Origin: Aurifilum marmelostoma
Taxonomy: Eukaryota; Ascomycota; Sordariomycetes; Diaporthales; Cryphonectriaceae
NCBI GenBank assembly: GCA_027559495.1
Contig: JAMXSV010000028.1
Span: 1,550,001 to 1,614,000, forward strand
Length of the DNA: 64,000 nucleotides
Direction: 5' to 3'
Positions 56,147 to 64,000 of this stretch are shown here, in pieces. The position numbers and the translations under genes are program-made. Numbering within the stretch: position 1 is the stretch's first letter; each line of letters opens with the position of its first letter. The notes below the pieces were generated by a model, which made no database searches, was not told the origin of the DNA, and worked only from the letters and a program-made list of their open reading frames with translations.

Positions 56147-56923
56147 GGGGTCAGAACTCCTCCGCGACGTGATCGACTGGCGACGTCCTCTCCGATCGGA
56201 CTTTGAATGCTAGGCCAAGAGGGGCGAGTCGTACTGCAGCTTCTGGGCAAGCGCTTGGCAGACGGATGAGACGGTGACGAAGCAAGACCATACGCATGGC
56301 GCGCATTGATTTTGAGATTGGACGCGGCTTTCCTTCTCTTTGTCCGTTCATTGTTCGGGCGTCCACGGTTTTTTTCTGGTTTTTCTTCTTTTTGTTTGCC
56401 TGCGTGCTTTGTGTGTTTGAAGGAGTGAGTTTCAAGGGATGGAGATACCACAACATCATCTGTTGACTACAAGGTGGTGATGTCTTTAGAGGGGCAGACC
56501 ATGCTAGTAAGATGATTGGAATACACACACATACGACGAACAAGCAGTAAGAGGGCAAGGCGGGATAATGGCAGATCGCCTTGGGACTTACCTATGGTTT
56601 TAATACATCAAAACATTCATTTCCAACATATATCCACTATCTGATGATGATGGTTGTTGATGTGAGGTTGGGGCAGTCGAAACTGGTGCGCTGTATATAC
56701 ATATATATATATACATATACCTGTCTGCATTGAACAATGGTTGAATATGTCCTTGGTTGTGGTTTGCTAATAAGTGACCTTGACTCTCCCAACATGTGTT
56801 CTCAGGGCTATTCAATATTCCTAGATATTGGATTCATCCTATGATATATATATACAAAGTCGGTGGTCTTTTGGTTCATAGATCAGACGAGACACAGAAT
56901 GGACCACATAAACTCTGTCCACC

Positions 56924-57400
56924 TCAATGAAAAGCAGGACAAAACATCCAGGCTCTATGCTGCTGATGATCTGGACAACCCCATGGCTCCCTAACCCCAT
57001 CCTCCCCCTGGGCTCCCCTGCCCGGCCCGCTCATCCTACCGTGGGATTCTGTCACGGATCTCCTCTGCTCAATGGCCCCCCTGAATTCTTGTCCCTGCTC
57101 CAAGTTCGTGGCGTGTTCGTGCGCCTGAATGGGACTCTGCGCTGAGACTTTGAAACATATCGAGGGCTTCTCCTCCCCAGCCCAGAACCAGCCCGAGGAA
57201 GACTTGTTCTCCGTCACAGATGCGGCTCTGGTCTCGATCCTGATGCGTGTGGCGTGGGTCTGCTGGCTACTGTCGGTCTTTGTGGCCGTTGGTCTCTGGT
57301 GGAGGGGCATGCTGACTGTGGTGGTCAGGGTGGTGGTGTGGTCGAGGTGAGAAGAGGTGGCTCCTGTTGAGGAGGAGCTGTATCGGATTTCGAGAGTCAT
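56924..57400 (-). CDS. Possible Thr-rich hypothetical protein
   Basis: 158 codons from a real ATG (57400) to TGA. Codon choice is strongly C-ending (ACC, CTC, AGC, GCC, ATC), as in the surrounding genes. The N-terminal 60 residues are Ser/Thr-rich (LEIRYSSSSTGATSSHLD, LTTTVSMPLHQRP). The middle reads SSGWFWAGEEKPSICFKVSAQ and the end is Gly/Glu/His-rich. There is no membrane helix, signal peptide or known domain. A TA repeat lies about 115 bases upstream. Coding bias argues for a real gene; absence of a known family argues for caution. Confidence 0.42.
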   Translation of the reverse strand: MTLEIRYSSSSTGATSSHLDHTTTLTTTVSMPLHQRPTATKTDSSQQTHATRIRIETRAASVTENKSSSGWFWAGEEKPSICFKVSAQSPIQAHEHATNLEQGQEFRGAIEQRRSVTESHGRMSGPGRGAQGEDGVREPWGCPDHQQHRAWMFCPAFH

Positions 57401-57514
57401 CTTGTAGCCTTTTCTGCATCCAAGTGGTCAAGTCTGAATTTCTGGTTTGGCGAGAGTACCGTTGTGGGTTGTTTTGTTTTTGTTGGTTTTGAACGTGGTT
57501 GGTGTGGATGTATA

Positions 57515-57541
57515 GATATATATATATATATATATATATAT
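57515..57541. repeat. (TA)n microsatellite
   Basis: About 13 TA units in the region between the Thr-rich ORF and the rhomboid gene. Confidence 0.93.
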
Positions 57542-58007
57542 ACAGCAAAGCCGACTGTGCTGATGTGTGACCTGGTCTTGTTTTGGGAGGCTTTAGGTCA
57601 GACTTTTTGGTCTTCTATGAATGCATCATGACATGCTGGAAAAGAGCAAATTTTCCCACAAAAGTGCCTGGTGGCATCTATCGTCCCAGACTACAGAATC
57701 CTAGCCTGAGGCCTAGTCAAGCCAGCCAGGGAACGTTTGGTCTACAAAGTTTTGTATTTGCCGAGCTTAGCCATGGGCAGAGAGGTCAGACACATGACAT
57801 GAGGGGGAGAGAGAGAGAGAGAGCGACATTTGGTCCTTTGAGCAGAAGAATGTTGAAGCTTGCAGCGAGGCTGGGATAGTGTGCACAGGTCTATGCCGCA
57901 ATCAGTGCAACAGGGCCAGCAGGACAGACTGACTTGTGATACCGTCATGGCTTTGAAGAGGGAGGAGGTATATAACATTGATAATATCGAGTACATATCT
58001 GTCAGTA

Positions 58008-59726
58008 TCACTTCTTCCCACCCGCACCACCCTGGTTCTCTTCCACAGGCTGCTGCTGCTCCTTAGCAGCTCTCCACCTCCCCTCCATCAACGAAGCACA
58101 CCCCATTCCCGTCACCATGCCCGCCAGATGCGACATCCAGTCCACACCGCCCCCCTGCCGCCTCACCAGCGGCACCAGCGCAAAGAAGGCCACGATCAGA
58201 CCAATGATACCCAGGCCCTGCATGCCCTCGTAGGGATCCGGCGGCAGGCCCAGGATCTTGAACCCGTCGAAGCGGTACAGCCAAAAGTAGGCACAGATGG
58301 CCCCGAACCCGGCCGAGGAGGCGCCAAACATGTAGACGAGCTGGCCGCGCACGACGTGCGTCCACAGGGTGGCCATGAACCCGCACACGCCCGAGGCGGC
58401 GTACGTGGCGAGGAAGGCGGTCGGGCCGAGCTCAGGGACGAGGAGCAGCGCGCCGGCCCAGGCGAGGAGCATGGCCTTTGTGAGGTGGCGCGGGTCCTGG
58501 TGGGTGACCATGGCGGTGAGGAGCTGGTAGGGCCGCGGGGAGACAAAGTCCAGGACAAAGTGCCGGTTGAGATACTTCCACATGCGCACTCGGCGCCAGG
58601 CTATGAAGATGGCGGCGTTGAGCAGCGTGATGGCAGCCGCGACGGCCTGTGCCTCCGTGAGCAGCCCACCCAGAGCCTCGTGCTGGCCCGGCTGCTGCTG
58701 CTGCTGCTGCTGCGGCAGTTCGGCCTGTGAGGCGAGCAGGTACAGCGCGCCCAGTACAGCTCCGGCGAACGCCGTCATGGGCAGCAGCACGCGCCACCTC
58801 GGGACCTCGGGCGGCGCGTCCATGTCCGAGGTGGCGGCCTCGTAGTGCTCGAGCTGCTTGGGGTGCAGGCCCCGGTGCAGCGACGGGTCGTACGCCGCCA
58901 GGCCGCCCCAGTTCTGCGCGGCGGCCTCGTCTTCCTTGCGCTGGCGCTCGGCCTCGGCGCGCTCCTCGGCCTCGCGGCGTGCAATGTTGCCTGCGCGGAT
59001 CTTGTCGAGGACGCTCTCGCCGTAGACGGAGCGGGGATTCTCGTCGCTAGTGTCTTTTTTTGTTGCGGCCTCGCTGTTCTCTCCTTCGCTGCTGCCGGCT
59101 TCCTGGAATGCCATGCCTGCCTCCAGCTCCCGCAGCTCGTCCTCTGCCCGCAGGCCCGCGTTCAGCACCTCGTCCACAGGCACCTCCTTCCGTAGGTACT
59201 CGAGCGCCCTGTCGATCTCGCGGGTGCTGTACACAGCGGTGTTCACCCGCACAGACGGGTCCTCCAGTGTCCCGGCGACCCGGCGTCCGTGCAGGATCCT
59301 GAGCAGCTTCGTAGCGCGAGCGGGCGTCATGTCCGCAAAGCCTGGGAAGATGCGGACCGTAGTCGACATGTCGAGGTCACCGCTTCCCCTCTGAAAGGGT
59401 AAGCCCTCTGCATCCTTGTAGTCTGGTGGGAGATGGACGTAGTGGGTGAGGACTGTCTGATTGTTGAAGCCAAAGAGAGTTCGTCTCTGGAGGTCATGGC
59501 GTAATAATAGTAGTGATGTTCTCGTGCGACATGTCACCTGCAGCGGTGGATTCCTGAGCCGTTGGTTACACCTTGAGAAGGTCCATTGTGAGATCCACCG
59601 GGCTGAGCCTGAGAGCGGTGCAAGACATGACGACGACGACCTAATTCGAGCGACAGCTTCCAACCGCAGCACTCGTTCGAGGCCTGGGCCCGATCGAAGG
59701 CAGCTGAACCCAAGAAAAGTACTCAT
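58008..59726 (-). CDS. Rhomboid family intramembrane serine protease, probably mitochondrial
   Basis: 572 residues, intronless, ATG 59726. The N-terminus is Arg/Ser-rich and amphipathic without acidic residues over the first 40 positions (SSSCLAPLSGSARWISQW, RTRTSLLLLRHDLQRRTLFG), consistent with a mitochondrial presequence (inference). A soluble region with a charged coiled coil (REAEERAEAERQRKEDEAAA) follows; the C-terminal 250 residues hold the membrane domain. The rhomboid core shows WKYLNRHFVLDF, VTHQDPRHLTKAM, the nucleophile loop FGASSAGFGAI (Ser470, codon 58317-58319) and the His of DWMSHLAGM (His533), the Ser/His dyad. Substrates are unknown; yeast Pcp1 cleaves Mgm1. The tail is Gln/Gly-rich. 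It lies head-to-tail with GUA1, 568 bases apart. Confidence 0.85.
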   Translation of the reverse strand: MSTFLGFSCLRSGPGLERVLRLEAVARIRSSSSCLAPLSGSARWISQWTFSRCNQRLRNPPLQVTCRTRTSLLLLRHDLQRRTLFGFNNQTVLTHYVHLPPDYKDAEGLPFQRGSGDLDMSTTVRIFPGFADMTPARATKLLRILHGRRVAGTLEDPSVRVNTAVYSTREIDRALEYLRKEVPVDEVLNAGLRAEDELRELEAGMAFQEAGSSEGENSEAATKKDTSDENPRSVYGESVLDKIRAGNIARREAEERAEAERQRKEDEAAAQNWGGLAAYDPSLHRGLHPKQLEHYEAATSDMDAPPEVPRWRVLLPMTAFAGAVLGALYLLASQAELPQQQQQQQPGQHEALGGLLTEAQAVAAAITLLNAAIFIAWRRVRMWKYLNRHFVLDFVSPRPYQLLTAMVTHQDPRHLTKAMLLAWAGALLLVPELGPTAFLATYAASGVCGFMATLWTHVVRGQLVYMFGASSAGFGAICAYFWLYRFDGFKILGLPPDPYEGMQGLGIIGLIVAFFALVPLVRRQGGGVDWMSHLAGMVTGMGCASLMEGRWRAAKEQQQPVEENQGGAGGKK

Positions 59727-60294
59727 ATCGCCATTGAAACAGCTAGGTTACCGCATCATCTCATATGAGACCAAAGATGCTGGTCGAGGCAGTGAGTGGT
59801 GGTCTGTTAGACCCTTTTGAGTCGAGAGGAAGAAGTGGTCTGGGCGAGTTCTGAGTGAGGTTGTACAGATAGGCCCATCTAGTGGACCTCAGGGCAGAAA
59901 GAAAATTTGCCTGGCACGCACGCTGGTGCAGCGACATACCCCTGCAGACCAGAGAGCCCAGTGGGAGGATGCGTGGGAGGGAAGGCGAGCCGAACCGCTG
60001 GGCCCACTACCAACGCACCCTGAAGGGACCCTGTCAGGCCTATAAGGCCGGACCTGTCTAACTGTACGCCTGCAATGGAAGAGGAGCTCTTGGCTGGGGA
60101 CACCCACCCACACCCACCCCTATACATGCAAAGCTTAGCTTGTCACAAATTTGATTTATTGTAGTGATCATTCTTGCGATCTCTAAATCTAAAACATAAT
60201 TGCTTTTGTGATCTTCTCCCTTCCTTCGTCCTCTATAATAGATGGAAAACCACCAGTCCTTCTTTATTATTTCCCCCCGTTCCTTTCCTTTCCT
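59727..60294. other. Intergenic region rhomboid promoter / GUA1 3' end
   Basis: 568 bases between two minus-strand genes, with a perfect inverted repeat GGCCTATAAGGCC at 60037-60049. No gene is seen. Confidence 0.5.
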
Positions 60295-62698
60295 TTACTC
60301 GAACTCGATGGTACCTGGTGGCTTGCTGGTGTAGTCGTAACAGACCCGGCAGACACCATGGACCGAGTTGACAATGCGCGTCGAGCACTCGGTCAGGAAC
60401 TCGGAGCTGAAGGGGTACGCCACGGCCGTCATGAAGTCGGTCGTCTCCACAGCCCGCAGGAGCACAATGTTCTCGTACACGCGCTTGTCGCCCATGACAC
60501 CCACGGCCCGGCTGGGGTCCAGCGCCGCAAAGGCCTGTCCGATCTTGTTGTACAGGCCCGCCTCCCGGATCATGCTGATGAAGATGTGGTCTGCCTGGCG
60601 CACCATCTCCACGCGCTCTGGTGTGGCCTCGCCCAGGATGCGGATGGCGATACCCTGGAGGTCTGTTAGCCGGCTGTGCTCCATGGACATGCCGATGGGA
60701 TCGAGCTCTTGTTTCGCTCGCTGACAACTTACCGGGCCAGGGAAGGGGTGACGCATCACGAGGGCCTCGGCGATACCGAGCTGACGGCCCATCTCTCGCA
60801 CCTCGTCCTTGAAAAGCTCGCGGAGGGGCTCCAGCAGCTTCAGGCCATGTCCCTCTGTCATCCGCTTGGGGAGACCACCCTGCAAAATATAACTAGTAAG
60901 CTGAATGCCTCGAGACCGAGCAGAGTAAGCTTCTGGATAGCCACTTACCACGTTGTGGTGGGTCTTGATCGTCTGGCTAGGTCCCTTGAAGGACAGAGAT
61001 TCTATGACATCGGGATACCTGTGATGAGATAGAAGTCAGCACCCGTTGCTGCAGCAGATGATATAGCAGCACGCATTCAACATACAATGTGCCTTGAAGG
61101 AACCAGCCAATCTTGTCAGCCCGGTTCGGGTTCGAAGCAGCCTCCTTCTCGAGCTTGTCGGCCTGGGAATAGTCAGTATCCTTGTCCTTGACGCGCAACT
61201 CCATGGTTGTAGAAGGCTCACTCACCTCAGCCTCGAAGGCGTCAATAAAAGCACCACCGATGAATTTCCTCTTGGCCTCCGGATCAGTGATTCCCTTGAG
61301 ACCAGCATAGAACTCCTTAGACGCGTCGACAACCCTCAGGTTGATGCCAAGGTGCTCCTGTACAGAAAAAGTCGACCGTCAGCCAGTGTGCTCGGCGCAC
61401 ACAATATTCGGCGTCCTTTCCGTCTGATGGCGGACTCACATTGAGATCCTTCTCGACCTGTTCCCTCTCCTGGTACCGCAGATACCCATGATCCACCAGG
61501 ACAGCCGTGAACCTATCACCGATAGCCTCGTGCATCAGCTTGGCAGCCACGGTCGAGTCCACACCGCCGCTGACGGCGCCCAGGACCTGGCCCCTGGGGC
61601 CGACCAGCTTCCGTATCCGGGCAATCTCCTGCTCGACGAAGTTGCCCATGGTCCAGTTCTGAGAGGCACCGCAGATGCCCACGGCAAAGTTCTTCAGCAG
61701 CTGCGTTCCGTTCGGCGTGTCTGTCCTCGCACATGTTAACGACCTAGCCCCCGCATCCGATCACTAGACCAACAATAATGAAAATGTAAGTGGGTGTCTT
61801 TTATTTTCTGGCTGTGACTCACGCGTAACCTCGGGGTGGAACTGAATGCCGTAGATGGGCAGCGAGTCGTGAGCGATAGCGGCATACTCCGAGTTCTTGG
61901 TGGTGGCGATGGTGTGGAAGCCCTCGGGCAGCTTGGCCAGCTTGTCGCCGTGGGACATCCACACCTTCATGGTGTCCTCGAGCCCCTGGAACAGGCGGTC
62001 GGCGTGGGCGTTGATGCTCTTGGCCGTGAGGTCGGCGGACCCGTACTCGCGGTGCACGCCGGCGACGACATTGTCCTTGTCGAGGCGGTGGGCGAGCTCC
62101 TGCTGGCCGTAGCAGATGCCCAGGATGGGGATCTGCAGGTCAAAGTAGGCCGGGTCCACGTGGGGGGCGCCCTCGTCGTACACCGAGTAGGGCCCGCCGC
62201 CGAGGATGAGGCCTACCGGCTTGAACTTGAGCTCTGACAGCTTGGTGGTGCAGGGGAGCATCTCGGAGTAGACATTGAGCTCGCGCAGACGACGGATGAT
62301 ACTGTCGTGGTGATGATCAAGGCCGTTGGGTTAGTTATAGCCACAGAAGAGGGGGACATAAGGGTCGTCCTCGATGATGAACAACTCTTCTTCTAGGCTC
62401 GAGGATGGGAATCGATCGGCAGAGGCGACAATATTACTCTCATTGTAACATTTTGTACCGGCATCCATTGGCGTCTACCATGAGGCACAAGAGAGATAGA
62501 ATGAGAGAGGTAAGCAGACGTGTGACTCACAGGTGAGTGTATTGGCTCCTATCATCAACTCAAGTCAGTAAAGAAAAAATCATATTTTTTTTCTCCCTCT
62601 CTCTGCGGAGGGAATCAGTCATGTTCTCACCCAAAATCTAGGACCAAAATGGTCGGATAGACCTCATGAGGCTCAGCGCCATCCTCAAGCTTAGCCAT
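60295..62698 (-). CDS. GUA1: GMP synthase (glutamine-hydrolysing) GUA1
   Basis: Converts XMP, glutamine and ATP to GMP, the last step of guanine nucleotide synthesis; cytosolic. Nine exons on the minus strand: 62631-62698, 62531-62548 (18 nt), 61823-62301, 61440-61720, 61226-61357, 61086-61162, 60949-61018, 60733-60879, 60295-60654; total 1632 nt, 543 residues, the usual fungal size. The GATase domain shows VLDFGSQYTHLIIRR (assembled over exons 1-3), GGGPYSVYDEGAP, the nucleophile GICYGQQ (Cys92) and FHPEVTHTP. The ATP-pyrophosphatase domain shows the P-loop AVSGGVDSTVAAKL, VDHGYLR, IKTHHNVGGLP and MRHPFPGPG. The C-terminus ends KPPGTIEFE, the canonical end. All junctions are in frame. The short exon 2 encodes only SQYTH plus flanking bases. 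Divergent from TMA17. Confidence 0.96.
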
Positions 62699-63282
62699 CT
62701 TGTTTGAAAAATGGGTGATTGAGCTGAACTGAGGTGGGTGTTGTGTGCTGGTGAGAAGGAAGAAGGGGGGGGGGTGGTCTATGAGTCTGCAGTGACTCCG
62801 GGGTGGGTTCGAGAGCCGCGCAGATCGTCTGGATTGATATAAATTTTATAAGGACCCCTCCACACCCCGCGGCAGCAAAGGCGTTGCCGCAGGAAAATGC
62901 AGGGACCCGGGTGAGAGATAAGATAGGGCGGCCCCGAGCGAAACTCTTGGTATCTACGTCGGTACGTACCTGACACCCCGTGGCACCCTTGCACGCCTTG
63001 GTAGGCAGTAGGCAAGCCCGGCAAGTAGGCTGCAGTACTACGTAAGTAGCGCGTATTCACCTGTACCCAGTACTGTAGTATACTTGGCGGGGTTCTAGCT
63101 CCTCTACAGCTGTGGTTTTTTTGGCTTCTGCTTGCTTTGGAGCATCAACACACACACACAACCCCAACTCAACAGCAAAGGAGACACGACCCTGCCTTCT
63201 CCCTTCTTCATCAACAAAGAAAAATCAACAACCCCCCCGCCCCCTACCAACAACACCAAAACACACACAAAGAATACCCACC
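62699..63282. promoter_or_regulatory. Bidirectional promoter region GUA1/TMA17
   Basis: 584 bases between divergent starts, with a G-run at 62765-62774 and an A/C-rich leader (63145-63282) before TMA17. No specific site is identified. Confidence 0.5.
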
Positions 63283-64000
63283 ATGTCATCAGAAGCCACC
63301 CCCATAACCCCGGCCCGCTTCGCCGCCGCCCTCGTCGACCTCCCCCTAGTCTCCCTCCGCCTCAAGTGCCTCGAGCTGCGCAACTCCATCCTCCACCTGG
63401 CCAACAGCAACCTGGACCTCGAGCCCTACGCCGAGGGCCGCGAGACCGCCATCGGCAGCCAGGCCGGTGTCCCGGACCAAGACTGCATCGACGCCATCCG
63501 CGAGAACAACCTCGTCATGGAGCGCATGACGGCGCGCATCGACCTGCTCCGGGCCGAGGTCACGCGCAGGGGCGTCGACTGGTCCGACTTTGAGCTCAAG
63601 GGCGCCGAGGGGGCCGGGGACGACGAGCTGAGGGCCCTCATAAGAACGCGCGACAGGGAGAGGGGGCTGGCCGGGGGAGATGAGGACGACGAGGACGCCA
63701 GCAGTGCGCCGGTGGGGAATGGCAACCAAGGACAGCAGCCACAGTCTGCTGCGGGCTCTGTGCCATCTGGTACGCAGGACAGGTCGGCTGCAGTTTTCGG
63801 GTCGGCCCAAGCGGAGGACAGGAACCCCTGGACGGACGGGACCTTCCAGACGGGCAGCATCCGGAATGGACAGCTATACATGGACCCAGGCTCCGCTCCA
63901 AACGCTGATGTGCAGCCGAGGGATCGTGTAGAGCCTTCAAGGACTGGTGAGCTCGGGCGTGCGGTGCAAGGATCCCCTCGAGCGACCGATAGCGCAGATA
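63283..64000 (+). CDS. TMA17: Proteasome assembly chaperone TMA17/ADC17, 5' part
   Basis: In yeast Tma17 (Adc17) is a stress-inducible chaperone for assembly of the proteasome ATPase ring. ATG 63283 has CACCATG context and the frame stays open to the window edge, so the C-terminus is missing. The helical core reads LVSLRLKCLELRNSILHLANSNLDLEPYA and IRENNLVMERMTARIDLLRAEV, matching the coiled-coil helix pair of the family. This is followed by a Gly/Asp-rich linker and NPWTDGTFQTGS. I split the quoted motif; its full extent is about residues 22-110. The assignment rests on helix pattern and layout, so it is less firm than the enzyme calls. Confidence 0.7.
   Translation, partial: MSSEATPITPARFAAALVDLPLVSLRLKCLELRNSILHLANSNLDLEPYAEGRETAIGSQAGVPDQDCIDAIRENNLVMERMTARIDLLRAEVTRRGVDWSDFELKGAEGAGDDELRALIRTRDRERGLAGGDEDDEDASSAPVGNGNQGQQPQSAAGSVPSGTQDRSAAVFGSAQAEDRNPWTDGTFQTGSIRNGQLYMDPGSAPNADVQPRDRVEPSRTGELGRAVQGSPRATDSAD

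Larger units (their letters stand above)
56147..58007. other. Intergenic region with TA repeats
   Basis: 1.9 kb. It contains a possible minus-strand ORF (56924-57400, listed separately), a TA microsatellite at 57515-57541, AT repeats near 56696-56720 and a short GA tract near 57807-57822. Confidence 0.5.

Noticed and set aside
1..64000. Transposon, CRISPR array, secondary-metabolite cluster or rRNA
   Set aside because: No transposase, terminal repeats, spacer-repeat pattern, polyketide/NRPS domains or rRNA sequence were seen.

Overview
This window is nuclear DNA of a filamentous ascomycete (Pezizomycotina, most likely a Sordariomycete; the class is inference). The evidence is short spliceosomal introns (about 55-230 nt) with GTRNGT-type donors and CTAAC/CTGAC branch points close to the acceptor, C-ending codon preference, widely spaced genes on both strands, pyrimidine-rich leaders, and gene families typical of moulds. 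No transposon, CRISPR, rRNA or tRNA was recognised.

Layout. 0-10 kb: the 3' end of RPN10 (proteasome), TRS23 (TRAPP), RPB4 (RNA polymerase II), a Cys-rich single-pass surface protein, PUF6 and the divergent GIR2. 10-24 kb: a 1229-residue coiled-coil protein, an MFS transporter, an S9 prolyl-oligopeptidase and a BTB protein. 24-45 kb is gene-poor: a class I methyltransferase, a small unknown protein, an RCR-family membrane protein, an SLC35C2-like transporter and a GH15 hydrolase, separated by gaps of up to 4.9 kb. 44-52 kb is dense and informational: a divergent TAF3/TAF7 pair (both TFIID), mitoribosomal mL54, complex I NDUFB10 and nucleolin NSR1. 54-64 kb: a C-terminally anchored Ser-rich protein, a possible Thr-rich small protein, a mitochondrial-type rhomboid, nine-exon GMP synthase GUA1 and the start of proteasome chaperone TMA17.

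Most genes are housekeeping: transcription (RPB4, TAF3, TAF7), ribosome and translation (PUF6, NSR1, mL54, GIR2), proteasome (RPN10, TMA17), trafficking (TRS23, RCR, SLC35C2) and mitochondria (NDUFB10, mL54, rhomboid). There is no secondary-metabolite or defence cluster.

The main unusual observations are: (1) six single-base frame breaks in five otherwise intact genes (TRS23, PUF6, MFS, S9 twice, GH15), most of them in G/C mononucleotide runs, which looks like homopolymer error in the assembly rather than decay; (2) a TRS23 start codon split AT|G by an intron; (3) coding microexons of 18 nt (GUA1) and 24 nt (GH15); (4) NSR1 introns with duplicated boundaries, suggesting tandem exon duplication; (5) a cluster of TGTGGGC motifs downstream of NSR1; (6) an orphan exon with a good branch point and acceptor near 15.6 kb. 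I found no convincing new multi-gene system.
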